From Eubacteriaceae bacterium ES3 (GTDB lineage Bacteria > Bacillota > Clostridia > Eubacteriales > Eubacteriaceae), in the NCBI GenBank assembly GCA_030586155.1, contig CP130741.1, positions 1,234,680 to 1,298,679 of the forward strand: a stretch of 64,000 nucleotides of DNA. The letters run 5' to 3'. Below the pieces are notes generated by a model that was not told the origin of the DNA, ran no database searches, and saw only the letters and a program-made list of their open reading frames with translations. The position numbers and the translations under genes were made by a program. Within the stretch, counting starts at the first letter, position 1. Every line of letters begins with the position of its first letter. Below, piece after piece: positions 24,018-34,515 of the stretch.

Positions 24018-26957
24018 ATGAGAAATGTGTTGAAAAATTTTAATCTTCAGACAGTATTGAAATTATTTTCTATACAAATAATACTTGCGATCTGTTTTCT
24101 CAATTTCACTAAATGTGTTTATGCCGAGGAGGATAATCCGAGAATTCTATTCTTATCATCGTACTCAGAATCATTTGAAAGTGATCCACCCAAAGTAGAA
24201 GGGGCTCGTTTTATTTTTCAGGATAAATATGATATGGATTTTGAGTTTATGGACTCCAAGCGTTTTGAAACCCTGGAAAATAGAGAACTTTTTTATCAAT
24301 TACTTAAATATAAATTATCCAATGTACCAACATATGATGCTGTTATTGTTTCTGATGATTACGCTCTTCAGTTTGTTATGGATTATCAGGATGAACTTTT
24401 TATCAATATTCCAATTATATTTATTGCAATTAATGATAAACAACGAGCAGAGGAGGCTGCTGCCAGAGAAAATATTGCAGGCGTTTGGGAAGAAACCTCA
24501 TTAACCGAAAATATTGACTTGGCAAGAAAATTTAATCCCGATGCGACAAAAGTAATGGCTATTGTAGATTCTACTTTAACTGGTCAAGGAGATCAAAAAC
24601 AGTTTGAAGAGGCAATGCTTGAATTTCCTGATTTACAAGCGGAGTTATTGAATGTATCCAATTATGATATTAATGAAGTAGCTGAGATGCTTGATAAACT
24701 TGAAGATGATACGATCCTACTTTTTTTGAGTATGAATCAGACGAAAGATGGCGTTTATATAGCCCTTGATGACCAAATAGAATTTTTAAAAGAACATACT
24801 AATATTCCTGTGTATCGGGCATCACTAGGGGGAGTTGGTCAAGGTTTATTTGGCGGAAAACTCATAGATTACTATGGATTCGGTGAACTAGGAGCAAAAC
24901 TAGTGATTGAGGTTTTAAATGGGAAGTCCATTGATTCCATTGATTTAATTAGAGAAACCCCATATTATTATACTTTTGACTATGAATTGGTAAAAAAATA
25001 TGGAATTAACGAAGAGCTTATACCAGCTGATGCTGTACTGGTTAATAAAGAAGAGCGTTTGATAGAAAAATACCGAGATTTGTTTATAACAATTGGAATT
25101 ATCCTGGTTTTTTTAAGTTTAGTTTCTGTGATTTTAATTATTGATAACTTGAAAAGGAGAAAAGCGGAAAGAGACTTAAAAGAAAAAAATCTGGAACTAA
25201 AAAAGTTTTATAAAAATCTGTCAAAGACTGAAGAGGAACTTAGATTTCAGTATGAAATTGTTCAAGAACATGCAAACAAAATGTATATTCTTAATCAGAA
25301 ATTTAAAATTGCGACTGAAAGTACAAATAGTGCAGTCTGGGAAATGAATATTGAATCAAAACAGGTGATGATTTCAGAAAGTTTCGGTTTGATATTTGAT
25401 CAAAGGGTTAAAACACATTGCGGCTATGATCAGTTTTTTGGGCAGGTGCTTTGTAAATCGGATAAGATTAAGCTTGATGAAGAAATTTGCCGTTATTTAA
25501 GTGGTGGATCTAAGGAAATCAATCTTCAAGTGTGTATGAATAATAAAAACTGGATGTTGGTCAAAGGAAAAGGTGTTTATGATCAAGATGATCATTATAC
25601 AGATATCCATGGTCTGTTGATCGACAGTACAAAGATAAAAGAGCAAGAAGCTTATATTGAATACCTTGCAGCCCATGATTATCTGACAAATTTGCCAAAT
25701 CGTCATCAGTTTCTTAACCGTCTCAATCAGGCGCTTAAAGATAACGTTTCAGGTGCAGTTATTCTTTTTGATGTGGATAATTTTAAGAGCATTAATGACT
25801 CCTTAGGTCATGTATATGGCGATCTTCTTTTAAAGTCGATAGCTGAACGCTTACGTTATTTCCAAAATGAAAGCGTTATGGTTGCACGTTTTGGTGGTGA
25901 TGAGTTTTTGGTCCTGTATTTGGGTTCTGAAAACTGCTCTGAAATCAGTAAATTTGCAGAGACAATACGTAGTGTTTTTAAGGAAGGTGTAGTAATTGAT
26001 GGCGTAGAGAGCTATTTTAGTATTAGTATGGGAATCACCTGTTTTCCCAGGGACAGCAGAAATATTAATCAGCTAATTATGAATGCCGATACTGCTATGT
26101 ATAAAATAAAGAGAAATGGTAAAAATGATTTGATTTTTTTCCATGAAAATATGAATCAGGAAATGAAAGATAAGCATGATACTGAAATTATTTTGCGGGA
26201 AGCGATTAAAAATGATGGATTTAAACTTCTTTATCAACCTCAGATATCTTCTGAAAGCGGAGAGATTATCAGTTTTGAAGCGTTGATTCGTTTAAAAAAC
26301 TATCAAATTAGACCAGATATTTTTATTGGCGTGGCAGAAGAAACGGGTTTAATTGTTGAAATTGGTAGGTGGGTTGCAAAGGAAACTGTCAATCAGATGA
26401 AAATATGGCAAGAAAAGGGATTTTCAAGTAAGGCAGTAGCCATTAATTTCTCGATCAAACAATTAAGGGATAGCGGTTATATTGATTATCTTAATCAAAT
26501 GCTGTCTGAGAGGAGCCTTGATCCTTCACTGATAGAAATAGAAATAACTGAAAACATACTGCTTGAAAATAATAGTGATACTTTTGACTTTCTAAATGAA
26601 TTAAAAAATTCCGGCTTTCGGATTGCATTAGATGATTTTGGGACTGGTTACGCTTCATTTAATTATCTGACTTATATCCCAGTTGATAAGGTGAAATTGG
26701 ATAAATCAATTAATGATAAATTCTTAAAACATGAAAACAGTGCCGTGATTGAAAGTCTGATCAACTTAGTACACAGTCTAAAGCTTGAGATTACTGCAGA
26801 AGGAATTGAAACCTGGGATAAGTATGCTAAGTTAAGAGCAAGCAATTGCGACTATATACAGGGTTATCTTTTCAGTCGCCCACTTGAACCTGAAAAAATT
26901 GAGGAAATATATAATAAGAACATGATTGAATTATTTTTAGAAAATAGTATTAATTAA
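24018..26957 (+). CDS. Membrane sensor diguanylate cyclase/phosphodiesterase (ABC-substrate-binding, PAS-like, GGDEF, EAL)
   Basis: This 979-residue protein has a signal/anchor segment and an extracytoplasmic ABC substrate-binding-like domain (~40-330). A transmembrane helix (~347-368), a coiled coil and a PAS-like region (~425-535) follow. The GGDEF domain (~540-700) has intact RFGGDEF. The EAL domain (~715-970) keeps SFEALIR, the DDFGTG loop and AEGIET. Both catalytic sites look complete, so it could make or degrade cyclic di-GMP, with direction set by a small ligand bound outside. No RxxD inhibitory site precedes GGDEF. I chose the ATG at 24018 because AGGGAG lies 6 bases upstream. Confidence 0.88.
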   Translation: MRNVLKNFNLQTVLKLFSIQIILAICFLNFTKCVYAEEDNPRILFLSSYSESFESDPPKVEGARFIFQDKYDMDFEFMDSKRFETLENRELFYQLLKYKLSNVPTYDAVIVSDDYALQFVMDYQDELFINIPIIFIAINDKQRAEEAAARENIAGVWEETSLTENIDLARKFNPDATKVMAIVDSTLTGQGDQKQFEEAMLEFPDLQAELLNVSNYDINEVAEMLDKLEDDTILLFLSMNQTKDGVYIALDDQIEFLKEHTNIPVYRASLGGVGQGLFGGKLIDYYGFGELGAKLVIEVLNGKSIDSIDLIRETPYYYTFDYELVKKYGINEELIPADAVLVNKEERLIEKYRDLFITIGIILVFLSLVSVILIIDNLKRRKAERDLKEKNLELKKFYKNLSKTEEELRFQYEIVQEHANKMYILNQKFKIATESTNSAVWEMNIESKQVMISESFGLIFDQRVKTHCGYDQFFGQVLCKSDKIKLDEEICRYLSGGSKEINLQVCMNNKNWMLVKGKGVYDQDDHYTDIHGLLIDSTKIKEQEAYIEYLAAHDYLTNLPNRHQFLNRLNQALKDNVSGAVILFDVDNFKSINDSLGHVYGDLLLKSIAERLRYFQNESVMVARFGGDEFLVLYLGSENCSEISKFAETIRSVFKEGVVIDGVESYFSISMGITCFPRDSRNINQLIMNADTAMYKIKRNGKNDLIFFHENMNQEMKDKHDTEIILREAIKNDGFKLLYQPQISSESGEIISFEALIRLKNYQIRPDIFIGVAEETGLIVEIGRWVAKETVNQMKIWQEKGFSSKAVAINFSIKQLRDSGYIDYLNQMLSERSLDPSLIEIEITENILLENNSDTFDFLNELKNSGFRIALDDFGTGYASFNYLTYIPVDKVKLDKSINDKFLKHENSAVIESLINLVHSLKLEITAEGIETWDKYAKLRASNCDYIQGYLFSRPLEPEKIEEIYNKNMIELFLENSIN

Positions 26958-27107
26958 TTTAACAAAATTGTTTTCCATTCGTAAAAGATCACAAACAATG
27001 ATCTGGATGTTCAATTATTAATGATTGCCCTTTGCTTATGTTTATAGAAAAAAATAGCCGAAACGATATAATGAAGTAACTCTTATACGAAGCTCTAGGA
27101 GGTTTTT

Positions 27108-27812
27108 GTGAAAGCATTTAAATACAGTTCTGTTGTTACATTTTGGTTAGCAGTATTATCAGCAATAGCAATTTTTGTAATTGATGATGTGTTAGATCTG
27201 GATGGAAGCAGTGTTTTAAAAAATCATATCCTCGAAAATCTGGATAATTACAACGCCTTTTTAGTTGGTATGTTTACGGCTGCCTTGGTCAGTTTGATTA
27301 TTGCAATTGTCAGTTACGCGACTGAAAGAAGGCGATTGATTTCTGAGTTTTGGAATAGCGCCAGGAAACTAACTCTGACATTTAAGTTGCTTCTTCTTGA
27401 TCATTTTAATTCAGATGTACTTTCAGAACAAAATCTAATTGAGATGGCAGAAAAGTATGAATTTAATTTGCAGGTTAGAGAATGGCATTCTTTGTACAGT
27501 TCAAACTATTTAATAGTCTTTACACAGATCTCATTTTTCTTTAAACAAGGAAAAATTTGTGGGCTTCTCAGTAAAATAAATACAAATGTAGAAACTATTA
27601 AAACTATTATGGACACCTTAATGAACACCTATCTCAATAAAAATCTTAATAATGCGTATGGTCAAACCGACATCAAGATGGTAGTTGATGTTATTGCGGG
27701 AATTGATAAGGAGCAATTAATACGTTCTCTGGAGCTGCAGTTAGATGATTTGCTCAATTATTTAAAGGCTGATAATGTGAAAGAGCACATGAGTGTTTCC
27801 AGACATACCTAG
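27108..27812 (+). CDS. Two-helix membrane protein of unknown function
   Basis: This 234-residue protein has two N-terminal hydrophobic segments (~9-27 and ~48-69) and a soluble, mostly helical remainder with RRRLISEFWNSARKLTL just after the second. I recognise no family. It starts with GTG preceded by AGGAGG. It lies between the cyclic di-GMP enzyme and the DUF1002 gene, 150 and 73 bases away, and may be independent of both. Confidence 0.55.
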   Translation: MKAFKYSSVVTFWLAVLSAIAIFVIDDVLDLDGSSVLKNHILENLDNYNAFLVGMFTAALVSLIIAIVSYATERRRLISEFWNSARKLTLTFKLLLLDHFNSDVLSEQNLIEMAEKYEFNLQVREWHSLYSSNYLIVFTQISFFFKQGKICGLLSKINTNVETIKTIMDTLMNTYLNKNLNNAYGQTDIKMVVDVIAGIDKEQLIRSLELQLDDLLNYLKADNVKEHMSVSRHT

Positions 27813-27885
27813 AATTTAAGACTTTCATTAGAGTATCCTGATATAATTCGCCATGCTCAAATATAATTAATAAAAGAGGTGAAGA

Positions 27886-28716
27886 ATGAAAAGAAACATT
27901 TTAATGTCAGGATTAGCTTTAGTATTAAGCGCAATGTTTGCAATGCCGATTTTTGCTGATGCGAAAAGTGCGTGTGTCGCAATTGGTGCAGATAATACAG
28001 AATCACAACTGGAAACAGTCTATGATTATTTTGGTATTGACCAGGGTGATGTTGAGGAGACAGTTGTTACAAACGCAGATGAACGAGAAGTTCTTGAAGG
28101 ACTGGTTTCATTGGATAAAATTGGTACTTTAGCCTTATCAAGTGTTTATGTTCAGGAAACTCAATCTGGTGGGATTGAAATTGAATCTCATAATATTGAT
28201 TGGGTAACAGATGAAATGTATGAAGCAGCTTTGACAACAGCGGGAATCACTAATGCAGATGTAGTGGTGGCTGCTTATACACCTGTTTCGGGAACAGGTG
28301 CCTTGACAGGGATATATAAAGCTTATGAAGTGGCAACAGGTATTGAGCTTGATGAAGATGCAAAATCGACAGCAGTTGAAGAGGTAATTGTTACAGGTGA
28401 ACTACAGGATATGATTGGTGATGACGCTGTAAATATTATTAATTCATTAAAATCAGAGATTGCACAGACAAAAAACATGAATGATGATGAAATTCGTCAA
28501 TTGATTGTTGAAACAGCTGATAAGTATGATACAGAATTGACTGATCAACAGGTCGAAGATATTCTTGATTTAGTCAACAAGTTTAATGCGCTGAATATGG
28601 ATCCGGACACCTTTTTAAAACTGGTAGAAGCAGGTCAGCAGACAGAAGGCTTTTTTGATAAAGTCCAGGGATTCTTTTCAAATATCAGTAATTTTTTTAA
28701 TGGTATATTAAGTTAA
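27886..28716 (+). CDS. DUF1002 family secreted protein
   Basis: This 276-residue protein has a signal peptide ending near PIFADAKS, then the DUF1002 pattern: CVAIGADNTESQLETVYDYFGI, VTNADEREVLEGLV and LALSSVYVQ. The family is common in Firmicutes, extracytoplasmic and uncharacterised. The C-terminal ~80 residues are helical, ending in FFSNISNFFNGILS. GAGGTG precedes the ATG and a strong bidirectional terminator follows. Confidence 0.8.
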   Translation: MKRNILMSGLALVLSAMFAMPIFADAKSACVAIGADNTESQLETVYDYFGIDQGDVEETVVTNADEREVLEGLVSLDKIGTLALSSVYVQETQSGGIEIESHNIDWVTDEMYEAALTTAGITNADVVVAAYTPVSGTGALTGIYKAYEVATGIELDEDAKSTAVEEVIVTGELQDMIGDDAVNIINSLKSEIAQTKNMNDDEIRQLIVETADKYDTELTDQQVEDILDLVNKFNALNMDPDTFLKLVEAGQQTEGFFDKVQGFFSNISNFFNGILS

Positions 28717-28760
28717 TATTAAAGCAAAACAGTAACTTATTTAATATACTATAAATTAAA

Positions 28761-28799
28761 AAACGGATTTGTTATGAAAAATAACAAATCCGTTTTTTT
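28761..28799. terminator. Bidirectional terminator between convergent genes
   Basis: A perfect 15-bp stem (28761-28775 with 28781-28795) encloses a 5-base loop, with T runs on the 3' side of both strands. It serves the DUF1002 gene and the CheW-domain gene, whose stop codon it touches. Confidence 0.9.
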
Positions 28800-31362
28800 A
28801 GGCATCAGTTTTTTGAAGGAGGGGAAGATTAGTTAAAAAATCTTCAGCCAATTCATGACCGGTCAGTTTTTCAAGTAAAACCTGGTGGTCCATGACAAGG
28901 ATGGTTTTGAAAGAACCGTCTCCAAGTGGGAAAACACCTGTAATTGAAGAAGAGACTCCAACCGGTTTAATCTGATCCAGGTTGATTTCCAGAACATTAT
29001 TAAGTTTATCTACTTGCAGGGCGACAGTTTCGGTTTCTGATAACTGCAGGACTAACAGACTGGAGGTATCGAGGTTACGCTCTGAGTTATTAAATAGAAT
29101 ATCCAAATTAACTACGGCAATAAAATTACCTTCATACTCGACAGCGCCCTTTATCGGTCCTGATACCCCTGGCATTGAAACGATACGATTAGTATCAAGG
29201 GCTTCAAGGACTACAGACTGATCCAGACCAAACATTTGATCGTTAATAACGAATGTTGCCAGTTTAATGGTTTCATTGTTCATAACATAATTAATATCGG
29301 CCTGCTCGATTTCAATTTCCTTATGATTTGATTGAATACCAGAATGACAATCAGCAAGTCGATCAATAACAATCGCCAGTACATCATTTTGATAGCCATC
29401 GCTTGTTTTATATTCCCTGTAACCTGAAGAACAGGCACATCCTATAGCAGCGTAACAGCTGTCGAGAGAAACTAGTTCAGAAACGGTTTCCCCGTTATCG
29501 ACATTGAAAAAATTCTCTTTTAATTGCAAGGTGGTGCCAGTCTGATAGTTTGGGTGGGTCGAAGCGATGATTGTTTTGTGACGATCAGTGAAAACAGCAA
29601 AAGTTTTTTCACTATCAACAGATTCCAGTAAGATTTGTTTAAATTGAAATTCGCTGTCAAAAACGATGCCAATTCCACCAACAGTCTGGGAAGGATGGTC
29701 AATATCGGTAATCGAGGCCCCGTAAATATAAGTAGGCAGATTATCATAAAGGTCGGTTCGCTCAAATGGGGAAACAAAATATCGTTCAGAATGATTGTTC
29801 GACAGGATGTTCTTTATATAGGAATCATTCAGAGTTTTACCAATGTCACCGACTCGCTTAGGGTTAGAAACGGCGATTATTGTGCCTGACTTATCGAATA
29901 AAAACAGATTAGTATAAACGGTATAAAGGCTGTTGATGTAGGACAGGATATCGGTCAAGGTATTTTTATCGGATTCTGAAACTGATTCTTTTGACATAAT
30001 TCGTCGAAAAGTGGAATCGAGCGCCCACCAGCGACAATCATTTGCCCGTTCGTAAAGATTTCGGTCCATAATGTCGATACAAAGCGAAGCGAGAAAACCC
30101 GATTCACTCAGACTGCTGGAGACGACTGTTGAAAAAAGATCTGTGACAGAAGTTTGAAACAGATTGCTGGTTTTGGTGCCTATTCTACCGATTGCTCTCA
30201 AAAGGGGTTTGAGTCTGGTATATTCTTCATGCAGACTTTCATCTCGGGCAATGATTTGACCGTTGTAGACAATTCGCCGTAGGGAGCTGTTAATTGTGAC
30301 TGTTTTTTCAATAATTTCATTAAGCTGTTCTGAGAATGATTCAGCCATAGAAATAAGGTTTTGGGCCGTATTGTCATCAATTTGGCCTAGATCAGTTTTT
30401 TCACGGCAGGCAACATTGAGGGGGAGCATAACATGTCCTCGCCATCCTAAACCGAAATAGTCCTGATAACCGTTAGATTTAACGGTCTTTGTGATATAAG
30501 AAATACCATGGTGAATCTGAATCCCCTGAATACCAGGGTCAACAGCTTCAACTTTAAAGCCAATTGGGACATGAGATTGATCGCTGCTGGCAATAACTCG
30601 ATTATGATCATCGATTATTAACAGTGCAGATCCATCCGAATCAGCGGTCAGCTTTTCAAAAATTGTATTCATTTCATCTTCGAAACGGAAGCAAAGACAA
30701 ATCACACCGATAGTATGCTGTGAGTTAGTATCATAAATTCGGCTGCTAAAAACATGAGATTTATTTCGAAGAGGTTGCAAGGCTGATTTTGCGAAGGATT
30801 CTACATAAAGTTCAGAGGTAGAAAGTGTTTCTTCGATAATTGGGTCACTGATGGTCTGATTAAGAATAGGGTTTGAATCATCTAAGTTGGCGATGACTTG
30901 ATTGTTTTGATCGAGGATGATGATCTCTTCATATACCGAATAATTTTTCACATATTCCCTTAAACGATTACGGATATGATTCAGGCTGTACTCATCGCGA
31001 TTGTCATTTTTAACAAAATTTCTTATATCATCATCAGTTGCTAAAAATCCGATATCAGCGGTTCGCTCATAAAGATTTCTAATTAGGATATCGATGGCCA
31101 CCTGGGCTTTAAAAACAATTTTTTGTTCCATTTTTTTTAGTTTTTCAGAAACCAGCGCATCAATTAGTTCCTGTTGCAGGCTATAAAAGCTACTTTGAAT
31201 ATTAGCCATATTGGGGAGCACGTTTTTGGATTGGATCGGACAGTTGATTTCACAAAGCAGTTTAATATTATCCCATTGATCATTTAGTTCAGAAATGCCC
31301 TTGTCGCAATCCATGACATCCTGCATATGGGGAATAAAGTCTCTATTCTTATAGATAATCAT
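28798..31362 (-). CDS. Tandem Cache-like sensor protein with C-terminal CheW domain, no transmembrane helix
   Basis: This 854-residue protein has an N-terminal helical region (~1-95) and two related sensor modules. Each opens with an RNLYER-like helix (RNLYERTADIGFLATDDDI near residue 95; RNLYERANDCRWWALDSTF roughly midway) followed by a Cache-like PAS fold (ILDQNNQVIANLDD; LFDKSGTIIAVSNP). The last ~165 residues are a CheW domain (LATFVINDQMFGLDQSVVLEALD). I find no transmembrane segment, HAMP or receptor signalling domain, so it seems cytoplasmic. It could couple ligand sensing directly to a CheA array. No other chemotaxis gene is in the window. The start at 31362 follows AGGAG. Confidence 0.75.
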   Translation of the reverse strand: MIIYKNRDFIPHMQDVMDCDKGISELNDQWDNIKLLCEINCPIQSKNVLPNMANIQSSFYSLQQELIDALVSEKLKKMEQKIVFKAQVAIDILIRNLYERTADIGFLATDDDIRNFVKNDNRDEYSLNHIRNRLREYVKNYSVYEEIIILDQNNQVIANLDDSNPILNQTISDPIIEETLSTSELYVESFAKSALQPLRNKSHVFSSRIYDTNSQHTIGVICLCFRFEDEMNTIFEKLTADSDGSALLIIDDHNRVIASSDQSHVPIGFKVEAVDPGIQGIQIHHGISYITKTVKSNGYQDYFGLGWRGHVMLPLNVACREKTDLGQIDDNTAQNLISMAESFSEQLNEIIEKTVTINSSLRRIVYNGQIIARDESLHEEYTRLKPLLRAIGRIGTKTSNLFQTSVTDLFSTVVSSSLSESGFLASLCIDIMDRNLYERANDCRWWALDSTFRRIMSKESVSESDKNTLTDILSYINSLYTVYTNLFLFDKSGTIIAVSNPKRVGDIGKTLNDSYIKNILSNNHSERYFVSPFERTDLYDNLPTYIYGASITDIDHPSQTVGGIGIVFDSEFQFKQILLESVDSEKTFAVFTDRHKTIIASTHPNYQTGTTLQLKENFFNVDNGETVSELVSLDSCYAAIGCACSSGYREYKTSDGYQNDVLAIVIDRLADCHSGIQSNHKEIEIEQADINYVMNNETIKLATFVINDQMFGLDQSVVLEALDTNRIVSMPGVSGPIKGAVEYEGNFIAVVNLDILFNNSERNLDTSSLLVLQLSETETVALQVDKLNNVLEINLDQIKPVGVSSSITGVFPLGDGSFKTILVMDHQVLLEKLTGHELAEDFLTNLPLLQKTDA

Positions 31363-31492
31363 TACAATCTCCTGTTCTTTATATGAAATGTTTTCAGTAT
31401 TCTGTATACTTAAAGTAAAAAAATGTATCGAGATTAAATATAACATCATCAGAATTGAATTGCAATGGTCAATGGGAATAAATTTTAATCAA

Positions 31493-33036
31493 CTAAAACA
31501 TAATATTTTCAAGGAATTCAAGATCTTTTTGATTTGGAAGTTCAGCTATTTTAGTTTTTTTGTCAAAAATCATAATTTCGGGGTTCTTAAAATTAAATGC
31601 CGGCCAGGTGACTTTTCCTTTGTAATCATTTGAAAAATTAGGGTTGCCGTTTTTGATGAAGTTTACCCATGAATTCTGCATAATCCAAGAAAGATTGCTG
31701 ATTCTGGATGTCCGGCGTTGGCTGATACCATTACCGAAAACAAAGGGCAGTTCCATTCCGTGAGCCGAGTTGAGGCCTAAAAATTTAAGTATAGTGGGAT
31801 CATAATCAAAGTTATAAAAGTAGACAGATTGACCAAGTTCAGAATATTTTTTCGAAAGCATGGTCATACCGATCAAAAAAGCAGAATAGGTATAAATTTC
31901 TTTTGTGCGATCTAACGGGGTGTTATTATCATCGATTGAAAAATAATCAAGAACAGCTTTGGCTTTTTCCGGTCCAAAGATCTGGTAGCATAACATCTTA
32001 TAAATGCCGGCATTAGTGTGCGATTTTATAAACAGTGAGGATTCATCGGTATTATAACCAATCAGTAGTTTTACTTTGTTGACATTTCCTTGACGCAAAG
32101 TCTCAACAGGGTTTTCAGGAAGAACACATCCATCAAAGACTGGCCAGAAACTAAAAGCCGAAGGTGCGGTTGATTGATCAGATTTTACCATCGAACAGGC
32201 TGCCAGCAGATCGTCGGGTACCTTTCTTAGTGCCGGGAGATCATTGATGTTATCCTGGATTCCAAGAGTTTTTAGAAGGAGCGTGCCATTATCGAGAGAT
32301 TTTTTTAAATTGCCCCGGTTAAGTCTTGCAAATGCTGAAATAGAAAAAATAGAGCCACTTTCAACAATGGCTTGATGAAAGAGTCCAGTAGCGGCTTTAG
32401 AGAGCAGCAACGCAGTGACACTATAGGCACCTGCTGATTGTCCGCCGACAGTTACCTTTTGGGGATCTCCTCCAAAAGAAGAAATATTTTCCTGTACCCA
32501 TTTTAAAGCTTGAATTTGATCAAGAATTCCATAATTTCCAGCAAATCCGGATTCTTCGTACAGTCCATGGGTTGCCAGAAAACCAAGAGCTCCTAAGCGG
32601 TAGTTGATGGTAACGACTATAATGCCCTGCTGAGAAAGCAGATGACCATCATACATGATTTCAGATCCTGAACCGGTAGCAAAAGCGCCACCGTGAATAA
32701 AAACATAAACAGGCAGCTGATCAGTTTCTGATTGAGCTGGTGTCCAGATATTTAAATAGAGGCAGTCTTCACTTTTCCCATCCATTCGATATGATGAAGG
32801 GCTGTCAATGGTAATACCGCCCATTTGTATAGAACTGTTGCCTGCTTCAAAGCAGGGTCGTAATTCCTGCCAGGGCGGATGCGGTTCGGGAGCCTTGAAA
32901 CGACGCTCCAGTACCGGGGGTTGCGCATAGGGGATGCCTTTGTAACTAGCGACATTACGGCGCTTTATCCCCATAACTGGACCACAGGGGGATAGGCAAC
33001 AGGGTTTTTATAAGTCTTATCATCCTGATCTTTCAT
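31493..33036 (-). pseudogene. Type B carboxylesterase interrupted by a frameshift near its N-terminus
   Basis: The main frame (from about 32974) has the full alpha/beta-hydrolase core: SYKGIPYAQPP, the nucleophile elbow GGQSAGAYS, an acid residue in GYNTDESS and the histidine in NSAHGMELP. It lacks a ribosome binding site and the first family residues. These lie in the neighbouring frame, which starts at 33036 after AAAGGAG, encodes MKDQDDKTYKNPVAYPPVV and reaches TAA at 32965-32967. One extra G in the four-base run at 32969-32972 would join the two as VVQLWGIKRRNVASYKGIP, a normal family N-terminus. Either the gene is recently broken or the sequence has a homopolymer error. The intact product would hydrolyse carboxylic esters. 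Confidence 0.8.
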
Positions 33037-33139
33037 CTCGACTCCTTTATAGATAATTTTGGTTCTAAAATTCAGGGACATAGATTCGAAACTAAATATA
33101 TCAATTATTATAGCATTAGGTAGTAAATAAAATAAAGTT

Positions 33140-34372
33140 TTATAATTGCAGTGGATTGGTGAAAAAATCACGGTGAAAACAGTATTTTTTTTCAAAGAGC
33201 AAGTTTTGTAAATCTGTTGAACAGATATCAAAGTGAAGCATTGATTTTTGTGATACCGTTAAACGATTAATTTCTTTGCGCAGATTATTTATTAGTGGTG
33301 CCTGCTCTTTTTGTTTGATACTTTTTAAAATGACTTGTCCAGTCCGGTTAAAACCAAGAACACGCAAATATGGTTTTGTATTCTTAAGATTAGCTAAATC
33401 AGATTTTGTTAAATTCATAAGACGATTGGTGAAAATTCTCTGAACTCTGGTTTGGGGGATTCGTTTTGAAACGACATCATTAATCAAATCATTAAGTGAG
33501 GGGGCTATTTTAATGGCATCTCTAATCTTATGCTCAAGCCCTTCTGACACATATGGAAATTGTCTAAGGGAACTGACACTTTCACCTAAGATCGTGTATC
33601 TCAGCAGGTCAAGCAGTTTCTGATTCCCTGAAAAATTAATGTTTTCAATCATTGGAATTAGTAAATCGGTTTGATAAGGAAGTTTTTTGTCAAGCGCATT
33701 TAGAATTGTGTCAAGATTTTGATGAGACTGATAGTCCGAAATTATTTTCCGCACCCCTGTTGCACTTAAAATACTTGAATCCTCCAGGCTATGATAATCT
33801 GCACCTCTTCGTTGTATGGTAACAGGTTGTATCTTGCTGTTAGAGCGTTTAAGTGCTTTAAGATATTCAATGGCCAGGATATTATTTGGCTTTTTAAGAT
33901 GTTCAGAATAGTGTAATCCCAGTAACTGTTCAACGGAAAGCTCGCGGGCTTTTGCAAATGAATAACCCAGATCAAGAAAAGACTTCAGTTTTATTTTAAA
34001 ATTATGCGTCTCATGCGCAAGCAGATCGGACAACGTCAGTAGGTCATTCAAATTACCGGATTCAGAGCCAAAGCTTAAATGAGTGCAGACTCCACTCGAT
34101 TCCAAAAGATGGATAGCCCCTGTAGCAAAGGTTTCAGCAGATTGTCCAGAGTATATGACTGGTAGTTCGATTACAAGATCGATGCCTGATTCAAGGGCCA
34201 GACGTGCTCTTTCCCATTTGTTAAAAAGAGAAAATTCGCCGCGTTGTGTAATGCTGCCACTCATAATAGCGATAACTCCATCAGCACCGGTTATTTTTCG
34301 TGACTCCTGAAGCTGATAATAATGTCCCAAATGAAAGGGGTTATATTCAGATACAATTCCAAGTATTTTCAT
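33140..34372 (-). CDS. tmcAL: tRNA(Met) cytidine acetate ligase
   Basis: This 410-residue TmcAL (YlbM) protein starts MKILGIVSEYNPFHLGHYYQ, the nucleotidyltransferase HxGH motif, followed by MSGSITQRGEFSLFNKWERAR. The family activates acetate with ATP and transfers the acetyl group to the wobble cytidine of elongator tRNA-Met, giving N4-acetylcytidine. I chose the ATG at 34372 with GGAG upstream; the longer frame to 34420 lacks one. It is divergent from ackA, a neighbour also working on acetate. Confidence 0.9.
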   Translation of the reverse strand: MKILGIVSEYNPFHLGHYYQLQESRKITGADGVIAIMSGSITQRGEFSLFNKWERARLALESGIDLVIELPVIYSGQSAETFATGAIHLLESSGVCTHLSFGSESGNLNDLLTLSDLLAHETHNFKIKLKSFLDLGYSFAKARELSVEQLLGLHYSEHLKKPNNILAIEYLKALKRSNSKIQPVTIQRRGADYHSLEDSSILSATGVRKIISDYQSHQNLDTILNALDKKLPYQTDLLIPMIENINFSGNQKLLDLLRYTILGESVSSLRQFPYVSEGLEHKIRDAIKIAPSLNDLINDVVSKRIPQTRVQRIFTNRLMNLTKSDLANLKNTKPYLRVLGFNRTGQVILKSIKQKEQAPLINNLRKEINRLTVSQKSMLHFDICSTDLQNLLFEKKYCFHRDFFTNPLQL

Positions 34373-34515
34373 TAAGATCTCCAAATTGAAAGCTGGCAAT
34401 AAAATATTGATTACTCTCATAAAATGACAAAAATTTATTAGACTATTTTTTGCTTTACTGTTATTATATAGAACGTATGGTATCTAATCAATAAAAACTA
34501 AAGGAGAGAATAACA

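Noticed and set aside
32965-32974. Programmed frameshift in the esterase gene
   Set aside because: There is no slippery heptamer with a following stem or stop context, and the family is not known for recoding.
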